Program-made: the position numbers and the translations under genes
The notes under the pieces: model-generated
Database searches by the model: none
The model's input: the letters and a program-made list of their open reading frames with translations, nothing else
Told to the model about the DNA's origin: nothing
Origin: CADEFF01 sp964569315
Lineage (GTDB): Bacteria > Pseudomonadota > Alphaproteobacteria > Dongiales > Dongiaceae
Length of the DNA: 26,253 nt
Direction of reading: 5' to 3'
Assembly: GCA_964569315.1 (NCBI GenBank)
Contig: CAZMUZ010000048.1
Coordinates: forward strand, 1 to 26,253
In this document: positions 1-8,487 of the stretch, in pieces
Layout of the letters: every line of letters begins with the position of its first letter
Numbering within the stretch: the first letter of the stretch is position 1

Positions 1-434
1 CGGCGGTGCGCGACGGCGCGGTCGACCGGCCGGCGCTCGGCAAGATCGTGTTCGCCGACCCGAAGGCGCTGAAGGCGCTGGAAGCGATTCTCCATCCGCT
101 GGTGCGTCGCGCGGAAAACCGGTTCCTTGCCGCGCATCGCCGCCGCGGCACCAAGATCGTCGCGCTCGACATTCCCCTGCTCTACGAAACCGGCGCGGAG
201 AAGCGCTGCGACGCGGTCATCGTGGTGTCCGCGCCGCGCCGGGTGCAGCTCGGCCGGGTGCTCGGCCGGCCGGCAATGACGCCGGCGAAGCTCGCCGGCA
301 TCGAGGCGCGCCAGGCGAGCGACGCGGAACGCCGGCGGCGCGCCGATTTCGTGGTGCCGACCGGCCTCGGAAAACGCGAGTCGCTGGCGCGAATCGCGGC
401 TATCCTGCGCCAGGCAAAGCGGAAGGACTCCTGA
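1..434 (+). CDS. coaE: Dephospho-CoA kinase, 5' end outside window
   Basis: This is the C-terminal part (about 144 residues, of a usual 200 or so) of dephospho-CoA kinase, which phosphorylates dephospho-CoA at the ribose 3' position in the last step of coenzyme A synthesis. The reading frame is open from the window edge, so the P-loop lies outside. Visible family features are the stretch LEAILHPLVR, the motif DIPLLYE (family DxPLLxE) and the RQASDAERR segment with the basic residues of the lid region. The gene ends 5 bases before dnaQ, and the pair coaE-dnaQ is the usual alphaproteobacterial arrangement. The GTG at position 6 is internal and is not taken as the start. Confidence 0.95.
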   Translation, partial: AVRDGAVDRPALGKIVFADPKALKALEAILHPLVRRAENRFLAAHRRRGTKIVALDIPLLYETGAEKRCDAVIVVSAPRRVQLGRVLGRPAMTPAKLAGIEARQASDAERRRRADFVVPTGLGKRESLARIAAILRQAKRKDS

Positions 435-439
435 CGGCG

Positions 440-1114
440 ATGCGCGAGATCGTGCTCGATACCGAGACCACCGGCCTCAGCGCCGCGACCGGCGACCGGC
501 TCATCGAGGTCGCCTGCCTCGAGCTCGTCAATCACCTGCCGACCGGCAAGCATTTCCAGCGCTACGTCAATCCCGAGCGGCCGGTCTCGCCCGACGCCTT
601 CGCCGTCCATGGGCTGGGCGACGCCTTCCTCGCCGACAAGCCGCGCTTCGGCGAGATCGCGGACGAGCTCTTCGCCTTCATCGGCGACAGCCCGCTCGTC
701 ATCCACAATGCCGAGTTCGACATCGGCTTCCTCAACGCCGAGCTCGCCCGCATCGGCCGCCCGCCGCTCGACCCGGCCCGCGCCACCGACACGGTGACGG
801 TGGCGCGGCGGAAGTTCCCGGGCGCCCCGGCCAGCCTCGATGCGCTCTGCAAGCGCTTCGCGATCGACAATTCGGCCCGCACCCGGCACGGCGCGCTGCT
901 CGATGCGGAGCTGCTGGCCGAGGTCTATCTGGAGCTGGTCGGCGGGCGCCAGGCGGGTCTCGCGCTGCTGCCGGACGCCGCGGTCCGGACCGAGATCGCG
1001 GTCACCCGCACCGTGCTCGCCCGGCCACCGCGGCCGCACGCGCCGAGCGCGGAAGAGCTCGCGCGCCACGCGGCGCTGGTCGCCCGGCTCAACGATCCGA
1101 TCTGGCGGCTCTAA
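440..1114 (+). CDS. dnaQ: DNA polymerase III epsilon subunit (proofreading exonuclease)
   Basis: The 224-residue product is the 3'-5' proofreading exonuclease of the DNA polymerase III core. It shows all three Exo motifs of the DEDDh family: DTETTG at residues 7-12, HNAEFD from about residue 89, and H150/D155 in the motif HGALLDAE. The C-terminal tail after about residue 180 would carry the polymerase alpha-binding segment. Length fits the family (E. coli 243). It starts 5 bases after the coaE stop, with a GAAGGA sequence (421-426) somewhat far upstream, so it is probably co-transcribed with coaE. The secB gene runs towards it from the right. Confidence 0.95.
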   Translation: MREIVLDTETTGLSAATGDRLIEVACLELVNHLPTGKHFQRYVNPERPVSPDAFAVHGLGDAFLADKPRFGEIADELFAFIGDSPLVIHNAEFDIGFLNAELARIGRPPLDPARATDTVTVARRKFPGAPASLDALCKRFAIDNSARTRHGALLDAELLAEVYLELVGGRQAGLALLPDAAVRTEIAVTRTVLARPPRPHAPSAEELARHAALVARLNDPIWRL

Positions 1115-1136
1115 AAACGGCCGCCGTCGCCGCGCG

Positions 1137-1649
1137 TCAGTTGACGCTGCCGGTGCCGGCGACCTTGAAACCGCCGCCCCGCTCGCGCTGCTCGCGGAAA
1201 TGCAGGCCGAAATCGATCGGGTGGATCAGCATGGCGCGGAATCCCGCCTGCTGGATCGCATTGGCGATGATCTCGCGCGCGAAGGGGAAGAGGAGGCGCG
1301 GCGCCTCGATCAGCAGCAGCGGCTCGACCACCCGCGCCGCGAGGTCGCCCACGGTGAAGACGCCGGCATATTGCAGCTCGGCGATATAGGCCATCTGGTC
1401 CTCGTGACGCGCCTCGACGCGGAGCGACAGCACCACCTCGAAGTTCCGCTCGCCCAGATGCTTGGCGTTCACATCGACCTTGATCAGCCCCTGCGGCACC
1501 TTGCCGGCGCTCTGCAGCAGCTCGGGCATGCGCGGGCTTTCGAAGGAGAGGTCCTTCAGATACTGCGCGACGATCGCGAGCGGCGGGCCCGCCTGCGGCT
1601 TCGGATCCTCGAAGGGATCGGCGATGGGCTGGAACGGCTCGTCGGCCAT
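1137..1649 (-). CDS. secB: Protein-export chaperone SecB
   Basis: The 170-residue product is the cytoplasmic chaperone that keeps secretory preproteins unfolded and hands them to SecA. The characteristic core is present: AQYLKDLSFESP at about residues 27-38, VDVNAKHL, EVVLSLRVEA, and the C-terminal half with LLIEAPRLLFPFAREII and the PIDFG motif. The acidic, proline-rich N terminus and the GTGSVN tail are typical of alphaproteobacterial SecB. It lies between dnaQ (convergent) and a histidine phosphatase gene on the same strand. In many alphaproteobacteria secB lies next to the Tim44-like gene; here one extra gene separates them. Confidence 0.96.
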   Translation of the reverse strand: MADEPFQPIADPFEDPKPQAGPPLAIVAQYLKDLSFESPRMPELLQSAGKVPQGLIKVDVNAKHLGERNFEVVLSLRVEARHEDQMAYIAELQYAGVFTVGDLAARVVEPLLLIEAPRLLFPFAREIIANAIQQAGFRAMLIHPIDFGLHFREQRERGGGFKVAGTGSVN

Positions 1650-1751
1650 GGTCGGAATCTCCGGGGAAGGTTGCCGCGGCGCCGAAGGCCCGAGGCGAAA
1701 GGCGAAGCGGTCAGGTCCGGCGCGCCGCGTAGCACGGAACCGGGCGGCGGC

Positions 1752-2321
1752 TCAACCGGTCGGCTCCGGCGTCAGCAGCTTGCCGTGGCCGCGCACCGGA
1801 TCGTAGGCCACGAGGCCGCAATTCCTGAGCTCGAAGCCGGTTAGGTGGCGGATGAAGCCCCAATGGCTGACGACCGCGACCTCGCTCCAGTCGGGTTCGG
1901 CCGCCATGCGGGTCCGGAAGCTGCGGCTGCGGTCGGCAAGGTTGGCGTCGCTCTCGTCGAGCCGGGTCGGCCACCATTCTTCCTCGAGATGGGCGAAATC
2001 GAGCGCCGGCCAGCGTTCCGACAGCAGCGTGCGCCGGCTGCCGACATCGCACTGGAAGCGGCCATGCTCGCGGACCAGCGGCTCGACGCCGATCGGCAGC
2101 CCGCCCAGCCGGTCGGCGATGATATGGGCGGTTTCGAGCGCGCGGCTATAGGGGCTCGCCAGCAGGCGGCGGAGCCCGCGGCCGTGCAGGTGGCCCGCCG
2201 CCTCGGCGGCCTGGCGCCTGCCCTCGTCGGTCAGCTTCGCATCGGGGAAATTGGGGTCGTCGATCCGGGTCCGGGCATAGACCACGTTCCAGTCCGATTG
2301 GCCGTGTCGTACGAAAATCAT
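1752..2321 (-). CDS. Histidine phosphatase (phosphoglycerate mutase-like) family protein
   Basis: The 189-residue product belongs to the histidine phosphatase superfamily. The catalytic RHG motif sits at the very N terminus (MIFVRHGQSDWN), with LTDEGRRQA and SPYSRALETA downstream and the second catalytic histidine in VVSHWGFIRHL. The start was set at 2321 because GAGGACAGG lies just upstream and the RHG motif normally follows the initiator closely; a longer open frame reaches 2363. The substrate cannot be told from sequence, as the family covers phosphoglycerate mutases, sugar and nucleotide phosphatases and protein phosphatases. It is transcribed in the same direction as secB, about 100 bases upstream of it. 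Confidence 0.88.
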   Translation of the reverse strand: MIFVRHGQSDWNVVYARTRIDDPNFPDAKLTDEGRRQAAEAAGHLHGRGLRRLLASPYSRALETAHIIADRLGGLPIGVEPLVREHGRFQCDVGSRRTLLSERWPALDFAHLEEEWWPTRLDESDANLADRSRSFRTRMAAEPDWSEVAVVSHWGFIRHLTGFELRNCGLVAYDPVRGHGKLLTPEPTG

Positions 2322-2428
2322 CCTGTCCTCGATCGTTCCTGCCCGCCGATTATCCCCCGCCAATGGCCGGCAAACTGTCGCACTTGGCCGCCTCGCGCAG
2401 ATTTGCGGCGGTTTCTGGCGCGCGCGGC

Positions 2429-2457
2429 TTGCTCTTTCCGGCGCACTTGCCTATCTA
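2429..2457 (+). promoter_or_regulatory. Candidate sigma-70-type promoter for timA
   Basis: TTGCTC at 2429-2434 is followed after exactly 17 bases by TATCTA at 2452-2457, in a locally AT-richer stretch between the divergent phosphatase gene and timA. Predicted transcription would start near 2464, giving a leader of about 140 bases before the timA ATG. The boxes are only partial consensus matches, so this is an inference from spacing and position. Confidence 0.35.
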
Positions 2458-2605
2458 AAATCCTGTGGCGGGCTTGCGATGCAGGCCCTGCCCCATCGTT
2501 CGGAAGGTGATCTATCCTATCGGTGCGGCCGCGGTCCAGCCGGTTCGCCGCCGCAGTCCCGGCCGTTGCGGCATTCATCCGGCTATCGCGACGAGCGAGG
2601 TTTCC

Positions 2606-3319
2606 ATGGGCGGCGGCTTGCAGTTCCTCGACATCCTGATCTTCGCGGGAATCGCCATCTTCCTCGTCTGGAAGCTGCGCAGCGTGCTCGGCAAGCGCAT
2701 CGGCCACGAGCAGGAATCGGCGCGGCGCTACGGCGACATCTTCGCCAAGCGCGACAAGGCGGCGAACGACGCCAGTCGCGGCGACAAGGTCGTCGCCCTC
2801 CCCGACCGGCGCACCGATGCGCCGGCGGGCGACGAGGCCGCCGCGGCGGAACCGGTTGCCGCCACGCCGCTCGAGGCCGACATCGCGCGGATCCGCGCGG
2901 TCGATCCGGATTTCACCGCGCAAGGCTTCGTCGCCGGCGCGCGCGGCGCCTTCGAGATGATCGTCGCCGCCTACGCGGCGGGCGATCTCGGGACCCTGAA
3001 GCCGCTGCTCGCCCCCGAGGTCTTCGAGCGCTTCAAGGGCGCCGTCGAGCAGCGCCGGCGGGCCGGCGAGAAGCTCGAGACCACGCTCGTCGGCATCCGC
3101 TCGGCGGAGGTCATCGAGGCCGGCCTCGCGGACCGGCTCGCGGCGGTGACCGTCAAATTCGTCTCGGAGCAGGTCAACGTCACGCGCGACGGGACCGGCA
3201 AGACGGTGGATGGCGACCCGGCCAAGGTCGCGACCGTCACCGACATCTGGACCTTCCAGCGCAATCTGCGCTCGCGCGACCCGAACTGGGCCCTGATCGC
3301 CACCGACAGCCCGGCCTGA
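2606..3319 (+). CDS. timA: Tim44-like domain protein, membrane anchored
   Basis: The 237-residue product has an N-terminal membrane segment (about residues 4-23, LQFLDILIFAGIAIFLVWKL), a charged low-complexity linker, and a C-terminal Tim44-like domain from about residue 90. Tell-tale stretches are FVAGARGAFEMIVAAYAAGD, LKPLLAPEVFE and DIWTFQRNL.SRDPNW. The family resembles the matrix-side part of mitochondrial Tim44; in bacteria it is inner-membrane associated, and its role in protein export or membrane biogenesis is not settled. The start at 2606 is preceded by GCGAGG and places the membrane segment at the N terminus; upstream in-frame codons (from 2465) do not look coding. mltA begins 8 bases after the stop, a common alphaproteobacterial pair. 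Confidence 0.9.
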   Translation: MGGGLQFLDILIFAGIAIFLVWKLRSVLGKRIGHEQESARRYGDIFAKRDKAANDASRGDKVVALPDRRTDAPAGDEAAAAEPVAATPLEADIARIRAVDPDFTAQGFVAGARGAFEMIVAAYAAGDLGTLKPLLAPEVFERFKGAVEQRRRAGEKLETTLVGIRSAEVIEAGLADRLAAVTVKFVSEQVNVTRDGTGKTVDGDPAKVATVTDIWTFQRNLRSRDPNWALIATDSPA

Positions 3320-3327
3320 TCGCGATC

Positions 3328-4533
3328 ATGGGGGGTGTGGGGGTCCGTAATCTCGCAGCGCTGCTGCTGGCCTTCTTGATCGGCGCCTGCGCCGGCGAGA
3401 AACCGCCGGAAGCCCCGCCGCCCGAGCTCCGCCTCACCCCGGTCGATTACAGCGCGCTTCCGGACTGGGGCAGCGATAATGTCGCGGCCGCCATGCCGGC
3501 GCTCTTCCGGACCTGCGCGCGCTTCCAGACGCTCGATCCCGCGCGCGAGGTCGGCCCCGACGCGATCGGCGGCACCATCGCGGACTGGCTGCCGGTCTGC
3601 AAGGCGGCCTTCGAGATGTCGGCCACCGGCGACGCGGCGGCGCGCGGCTTCTTCGAGACGATGTTCCGGCCCTATGCCGTCTCCAACGCCGACGATCCCG
3701 AAGGCCTCTTCACCGGCTATTTCGAGCCGCAGCTCGAAGGCGCGCGGCAGCGCGGCCCCGGCTTCGAGGTGCCGCTCTACCGGAAGCCCGAGGATCTCAT
3801 CGCGGTCGATCTCGGCGAGTTCCGCAGCGACCTCGAGGGCGATCGCATCGTCGGACGCCTCGCCGAGGGCACGCTGAAGCCCTATTACAGCTACGAGGAG
3901 ATCGACGAGGGTGCGCTCGCGGGGCGCAATCTCGAGCTCGTCTGGGTCGCCGACCCGATCGACGCCTTCTTCCTCCATATCCAGGGCTCGGGCCAGGTGC
4001 GCTTCGCCGACGGTGGCACCATGCGGGTCGGCTATGCCGAGAAGAACGGCCGCGCCTTCGTCGCCATCGGCAAGCTTTTGCTGGAAAGCGGCGAGCTGGC
4101 GAAGGACAAGGTCTCGATGCAGTCGATCCGGCAATGGCTCCGCGATCATCCCGACCGCGCCCGGTCGATCATGTATCAGAATCCGAGCTACATCTTTTAC
4201 CGGGAGGTCGTGGGCGACGGGCCGATCGGCGCGCAGGGCGTGGCGCTCACGCCCGGCCGCAGCCTCGCGGTCGATCGCAAGCTCCTGCCGCTGGGGGTGC
4301 CGATCTTCCTCGACACGACCTGGCCGGCGGACACGCCCGAGGCGGGCCGGCCGCTCCGGCGGCTGATGATCGCGCAGGATACGGGCGGCGCCATCCGCGG
4401 GCCGGTGCGCGGCGACGTGTTTTTCGGCACGGGCGAATCCGCGCTCGAATATGCGGGTCGCATGAAGCAGAAGGGACGGTATTATCTCTTCCTGCCGCGC
4501 GCCGTCGCCGAACGGCGCGACAGCACGAGCTGA
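3328..4533 (+). CDS. mltA: Membrane-bound lytic murein transglycosylase A (lipoprotein)
   Basis: The 401-residue product is an MltA-type lytic transglycosylase, which cleaves peptidoglycan glycan strands with formation of 1,6-anhydromuramic acid. The N terminus is a lipoprotein signal (LLLAFLIGAC, lipidated Cys at residue 21), predicting an outer-membrane anchor. The MltA barrel (LFTGYFEPQLEGA, FFLHIQGSGQVRFADG, MRVGYAEKNG) is followed by the 3D domain with AQDTGGAIRGPVRGDVFFG. The aspartate of AQDTGG and the RGDVFFG segment are the expected active-site region. The start is the ATG 8 bases after timA; the ribosome-binding site is weak, so the exact first codon is less certain than the rest. 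Confidence 0.95.
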   Translation: MGGVGVRNLAALLLAFLIGACAGEKPPEAPPPELRLTPVDYSALPDWGSDNVAAAMPALFRTCARFQTLDPAREVGPDAIGGTIADWLPVCKAAFEMSATGDAAARGFFETMFRPYAVSNADDPEGLFTGYFEPQLEGARQRGPGFEVPLYRKPEDLIAVDLGEFRSDLEGDRIVGRLAEGTLKPYYSYEEIDEGALAGRNLELVWVADPIDAFFLHIQGSGQVRFADGGTMRVGYAEKNGRAFVAIGKLLLESGELAKDKVSMQSIRQWLRDHPDRARSIMYQNPSYIFYREVVGDGPIGAQGVALTPGRSLAVDRKLLPLGVPIFLDTTWPADTPEAGRPLRRLMIAQDTGGAIRGPVRGDVFFGTGESALEYAGRMKQKGRYYLFLPRAVAERRDSTS

Positions 4534-4598
4534 ACGCGCCGCGTCGGAAATCCCGGCGGGCGCGAGCGGCGCGTCGACTGCTGCCCGAAGGACTCCCG

Positions 4599-5363
4599 AT
4601 GGCCGAATCTCGCCCGCAGGTCGCCCTCTTCGTCACCTGCCTCGTCGATCTCTTCCGCCCCTCCATCGGCTTCGCCGCGGTGAAGCTGCTGGAGGAGGCC
4701 GGCTGCCGCGTGGCGGTCCCGGCGGCTCAGACCTGCTGCGGCCAGCCCGCCTATAATTCCGGCGACCGCGCGGATGCCCGCGCGATCGCACGCCAGGTGA
4801 TCGCCACCTTCGAGGGCTATGACTATGTGGTGGCGCCGAGCGGCTCCTGTGCCGGCATGCTGCGGGCGCACTACCCCGCGCTCTTCGCCGACGAACCCGA
4901 CTGGAAGCCCCGCGCCGAAGCGCTCGCCGCCAAGACCCACGAGCTGGTCTCGTTCCTCGTCGATGTGATGAAGCTGGAGACGGTCGCGGTACGCTGGAAC
5001 GCGAGCGCCGCCTATCACGATTCCTGCTCGGGCCTGCGCGAGCTCGGCGTCCGGGCGCAGCCGCGCGCGCTGCTTTCGAGCGTCGCGGGGCTGAGCGTCA
5101 AGAACCTCGGCGTGCCGGAGGCCTGCTGCGGCTTCGGCGGTACCTTCTGCGTCAAATATGGCGAGATCTCGGACAAGATCGCCGCGGACAAGCTGAAGGA
5201 CGTGGCCGATACCGGCGCCGGGATGCTGCTCGCGGGCGATCTCGGCTGCCTGCTTCATCTCGCCGGCAAGGCGAAGCGCGACGGCATGAACCTCGCGGTG
5301 CGCCATGTGGCCGAGGTGCTGGCGGGCGACGACCGTACGCCGCCGATCGGCGAGGGGCGCTGA
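4599..5363 (+). CDS. lutA: L-lactate utilization protein LutA (CCG-domain Fe-S protein)
   Basis: The 254-residue product is the cysteine-rich subunit of the LutABC (LldEFG-type) L-lactate oxidation system, related to the C-terminal part of GlcF. Two CCG-type cofactor-binding motifs are clear: QTCCGQPAYNSGD at about residues 44-56 and EACCGFGGTFCVKYGE near residues 175-190. Conserved PSGSCAGM and YHDSCSG segments lie between them. The start follows GAAGGA with good spacing. lutB begins 5 bases after the stop. LutABC converts L-lactate to pyruvate in the cytoplasm, passing electrons to the respiratory chain. Confidence 0.94.
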   Translation: MAESRPQVALFVTCLVDLFRPSIGFAAVKLLEEAGCRVAVPAAQTCCGQPAYNSGDRADARAIARQVIATFEGYDYVVAPSGSCAGMLRAHYPALFADEPDWKPRAEALAAKTHELVSFLVDVMKLETVAVRWNASAAYHDSCSGLRELGVRAQPRALLSSVAGLSVKNLGVPEACCGFGGTFCVKYGEISDKIAADKLKDVADTGAGMLLAGDLGCLLHLAGKAKRDGMNLAVRHVAEVLAGDDRTPPIGEGR

Positions 5364-5368
5364 CGGGG

Positions 5369-6790
5369 ATGCAGACGACGGCCCATCGTTTCACCGAGAA
5401 GGCGTCGGCCGCGCTCGCCGACCGCGAGCTCCAGGGCATGCTGCAGCAGATGCGGGTGCATGTGCCGGAGCGCCGCCAGGCGGCCGTCGATGCGCTGCCC
5501 GAGTTCGAGGCGCTCCGCGACCGCGGTCGCGCGATCAAGGATCACGTGATCGCCCATCTCGATTTCTATCTCGACCGCTTCGAGGCGAAGGTGACGGCGG
5601 CCGGCGGCAAGGTGCATTGGTGCGCCGACGCGGCCGAGGCGCGCGACACGATCCTCGCCATCTGCCGCAAGGCGGGCGCGAAGACCGTGACCAAGGGCAA
5701 GACCATGGTCGGCGAGGAGATCGCGATCAACGCTCATCTCGAAAAGAACGGCATGATCCCGGTCGAGACCGACCTCGGCGAATATATCATCCAGCTCCGC
5801 AACGAGCCGCCGAGCCACATCATCGCACCCTCCTTCCATGTCTCGGCGGCGCAGGTGGCCGACACCTTCCTCGAGCATCACACCCATCTCGACCCGAAGC
5901 GGCCGCTCGGCGACATCGCCGACCTGCTCTCGGAGGCGCGCGGCATCCTCCGGAGCCGATTTCTCGCGGCCGATGTCGGCATCACCGGCGCCAATTTCCT
6001 GGTGGCCGAGACCGGCAGCACGGTCATCGTCACCAACGAAGGCAATGGCGATCTGACGCAGACCCTGCCGGGCGTCCATATCGTGCTCGCCGGCATCGAG
6101 AAGGTGGTGCCGACGCTCGAGGACGCCTCCACCATCATGCGCATCCTCGCCCGCTCGGCGACCGGGCAGGAGATGTCGGTCTACACCACCTTCTCGACCG
6201 GCCCGCGCCGGCCGGAAGATCCGGACGGGCCTGCCGAATATCACGTGGTGCTGCTCGATAACGGCCGGAGCGCGGTGCTGGGTACCGAGTTCCAGGACCT
6301 GCTGCGCTGCATCCGCTGCGGCGCCTGCCTCGATCATTGCCCGATCTATCACGCGGTCGGCGGCCACAGCTACGGCTCGGTCTATGGCGGGCCGATCGGC
6401 GCCGCCCTCACCCCGGCGCTCGTCGGGCTCGAGAAATCGCTCGACCTGCCGAACGCTTCGACGCTTTGCGGGCGCTGCGAAAGCGTCTGCCCGATGCGCA
6501 TTCCGCTCCCCAAGATGCTGCGCAACTGGCGCGAGGCCGCCTTCGATCGGCATCTCATGCCGGCGCGCGCCCGCTGGGGTCTCAAGCTCTGGGCCTTCCT
6601 CGCCAAGCGTCCGGCGCTCTACCGGCTCGCAAGCGGCATGGGCGCGAAACTCCTTGCCTGGCGCGGCGGCAAGGCGGGGCGCATCTCGAGCCTGCCCTTC
6701 GCCGCCGGCTGGACCCGCTGGCGCGACCTGCCGGCGCCCGAGGGCGAGACCTTCCAGGCGCGCTGGCGGCGCGAGCGGGGCAGGGCATGA
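5369..6790 (+). CDS. lutB: L-lactate utilization iron-sulfur protein LutB
   Basis: The 473-residue product is the large subunit of the LutABC lactate-oxidation complex. An N-terminal LUD domain (KTVTKGKTMVGEEI, ETDLGEYIIQL, GITGANFLVAETGS) is followed by a ferredoxin-like part with two [4Fe-4S] motifs: CIRCGACLDHCP near residue 312 and CGRCESVCP near residue 366. A C-terminal LutB tail follows. Length is normal for the family. Its stop overlaps the lutC start (ATGA), so the two are translationally coupled. Confidence 0.95.
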   Translation: MQTTAHRFTEKASAALADRELQGMLQQMRVHVPERRQAAVDALPEFEALRDRGRAIKDHVIAHLDFYLDRFEAKVTAAGGKVHWCADAAEARDTILAICRKAGAKTVTKGKTMVGEEIAINAHLEKNGMIPVETDLGEYIIQLRNEPPSHIIAPSFHVSAAQVADTFLEHHTHLDPKRPLGDIADLLSEARGILRSRFLAADVGITGANFLVAETGSTVIVTNEGNGDLTQTLPGVHIVLAGIEKVVPTLEDASTIMRILARSATGQEMSVYTTFSTGPRRPEDPDGPAEYHVVLLDNGRSAVLGTEFQDLLRCIRCGACLDHCPIYHAVGGHSYGSVYGGPIGAALTPALVGLEKSLDLPNASTLCGRCESVCPMRIPLPKMLRNWREAAFDRHLMPARARWGLKLWAFLAKRPALYRLASGMGAKLLAWRGGKAGRISSLPFAAGWTRWRDLPAPEGETFQARWRRERGRA

Positions 6791-7482
6791 GCGGCGCGCG
6801 CGCGAAGATCATGGATTCGATCCGGCGCGGGCTGCATCGCGGCGCGCCCGATGCCGCGGCGCGGGCCGAATGCGAGGCGCGGCTCGCGCGCCATGCGACC
6901 GGTCCCATCCCGGCCCGCGGCCAGCTCGACAGCGAAGGGCAGGTGGCGCTTTTCGCGAAAATGGCGGAGGGCGTCTCCGCGACGGTCGAGCGGCTCGAGG
7001 GCTATGAGGATGTGCCGGCGGCGGTCGCGCGCTATCTGAAGGCGAACAACCTGCCGGCCGAGATTCGCCTCGCACCCGCCCCGATGGTGGCGCAGCTCGA
7101 CTGGTCGAGCCAGCCGCTCCTCGAGGTGACGGCCGGCGCCAGCGACGGCAGCCACAAGGTCGGGCTCTCGCCCGCCTTCGCCGGCGTCGCCGAGACGGCG
7201 ACCCTGATGATGGTGTCGGGGCCGGAAGCGCCGACCACGCTCAACTTCCTTCCCGACCATCACCTGATCCTGCTGCCGCGCTCGCGGCTCTTCGGCGCCT
7301 ATGAGGAAGCCTGGGCGCGGCTCCGCGCCGGCTATGGCGAGGGCGAGATGCCGCGCACCGTCAATCTCGTGACCGGCCCCTCGCGCAGCGCCGATATCGG
7401 CCATGTGCCGCAGCTCGGCGCGCATGGGCCGCGCCGGCTCCATATCCTCATCGTCGATGACGAAGCGGCGCCCGAGCGCTGA
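6787..7482 (+). CDS. lutC: Lactate utilization protein C (LUD domain)
   Basis: The 231-residue product is the small LUD-domain subunit LutC. Typical segments are GVAETATLMMVSG (family GxAxTGTL), LLPRSRLFGAYEEAW (family HxxxV..S.IV), and the C-terminal TGPSRSADIGHVPQLGAHGPRRLHILIVDDE, whose SADIG and GAHGP motifs mark the family. It starts in an ATGA overlap with lutB and ends 26 bases inside the following smr gene, which points to one transcript for lutABC and the downstream genes. No lactate permease or LutR-type GntR regulator is seen next to it. Confidence 0.93.
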   Translation: MSGARAKIMDSIRRGLHRGAPDAAARAECEARLARHATGPIPARGQLDSEGQVALFAKMAEGVSATVERLEGYEDVPAAVARYLKANNLPAEIRLAPAPMVAQLDWSSQPLLEVTAGASDGSHKVGLSPAFAGVAETATLMMVSGPEAPTTLNFLPDHHLILLPRSRLFGAYEEAWARLRAGYGEGEMPRTVNLVTGPSRSADIGHVPQLGAHGPRRLHILIVDDEAAPER

Positions 7483-8020
7483 GGAAAGCGAGCTTTTCCG
7501 CCGCGCCGTCGGCGACGCGAAGCCGCTGCGCGCCCGCGCGAAGCGCCCGGCAGCCGCGCCGGCCCCGCCGAAAGAACCGGCGCCCTCGAAGCCGTCCGCG
7601 CCCCGCGCCGCACGGGTCGCGCCGCCGCGCGCCGCGCGGCCTACATCGCCACTGCCGCGCGCCAAGGCACCGGCGCCGGGCCGTTTCGCCGATATCGACA
7701 AGCGCACGGCGGAGCGCTTCCGGAAGGGCGAGCTCGCGATCGAGGCGACGCTCGATCTCCATGGCCTGATCCAGACCGAAGCGCATCGGCGCCTCGACGC
7801 CTTCATCGAGCGCGCGGCCGCCGCCGGCACGCGCATGCTTCTCGTCGTGACCGGCAAGGGCCAGAATGGCGGCGGCGTCTTGCGCGACTCCGTGCCGCGC
7901 TGGCTCGCCGAGCCCGGCCTCCGGCCCCGCGTGCTGGCGCTCGCTCACGCGCAGCCGAAGCATGGCGGCGGCGGGGCGCTCTATGTGCTGCTGCGGAAGA
8001 AACGGGAGGACCGCCGATGA
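7457..8020 (+). CDS. Smr-domain protein (MutS2 C-terminal-like nuclease domain)
   Basis: The 187-residue product has an N-terminal MTKRRPSAEESELFRRAVGD segment, an alanine/proline-rich linker (residues 25-75), and a C-terminal Smr domain with LDLHG at 99-103, TGKG at 132-135 and the closing YVLLRKKRE. Smr domains bind or nick nucleic acid; stand-alone forms in proteobacteria have no firmly assigned role. The start at 7457 gives the usual alphaproteobacterial N terminus and overlaps lutC by 26 bases; the stop overlaps the next gene (ATGA). In many alphaproteobacteria this gene directly follows mltA and precedes an XRE gene, so lutABC and gfa look like insertions into that order (inference from general knowledge). 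Confidence 0.9.
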   Translation: MTKRRPSAEESELFRRAVGDAKPLRARAKRPAAAPAPPKEPAPSKPSAPRAARVAPPRAARPTSPLPRAKAPAPGRFADIDKRTAERFRKGELAIEATLDLHGLIQTEAHRRLDAFIERAAAAGTRMLLVVTGKGQNGGGVLRDSVPRWLAEPGLRPRVLALAHAQPKHGGGGALYVLLRKKREDRR

Positions 8021-8487
8021 TCGCGCTCGAAGGCTCCTGCCATTGCGGCAAGGTGAGCTTCTCCGTCAAATCGCACACGCCCGAGCCCTATATGCGCTGC
8101 TACTGCTCGATCTGCCGCAAGACGCAAGGCGGGGGCGGCTATGCGATCAATGTGATGGGCGAGGCGCCGACGCTGAAGCTCAAGGGCGAAAAGCATATCT
8201 CGATCTATCGCGTGCGCTTCGGTCGCAGGCTCTCCTCGGCGCGACGGCATTTCTGCAAGCATTGCGGCAGCGCGCTCTTCGTTCGCGATCCGCAATGGCC
8301 GCAATGGATCTATCCCTTCGCCTCGGCGATCGACAAGGGCCTGCCGAAGGCCCATGAGACGGCGCATATCATGCTCGATTCGAAGGCGCCCTGGGTCCCG
8401 GTCGAGCGCGGCGGGAAACGTTTCAAGGAATATCCCGACCAGTCCATCGAGGACTGGCACAAGAGCCGGAAGCGCTGGCGCGCATGA
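8017..8487 (+). CDS. GFA/CENP-V fold zinc protein
   Basis: The 156-residue product belongs to the GFA (glutathione-dependent formaldehyde-activating enzyme/CENP-V) family. The zinc-binding cysteines are in place: C8 and C10 in GSCHCGKV, C28, C30 and C33 in CYCSICRKT, and C80 and C83 in FCKHCGSALF. Few members have a known reaction and the family name should not be read as a proven formaldehyde role. It overlaps the smr stop (ATGA) and is overlapped by the next gene (ATGA), so it is in the middle of a coupled operon. Confidence 0.88.
   Translation: MIALEGSCHCGKVSFSVKSHTPEPYMRCYCSICRKTQGGGGYAINVMGEAPTLKLKGEKHISIYRVRFGRRLSSARRHFCKHCGSALFVRDPQWPQWIYPFASAIDKGLPKAHETAHIMLDSKAPWVPVERGGKRFKEYPDQSIEDWHKSRKRWRA

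Noticed and set aside
2971..4149. 392-codon minus-strand open frame
   Set aside because: Shadow of timA/mltA with low-complexity composition and no recognisable domain.
5255..6553. 432-codon minus-strand open frame
   Set aside because: Shadow of lutA/lutB; composition is typical of antisense frames.
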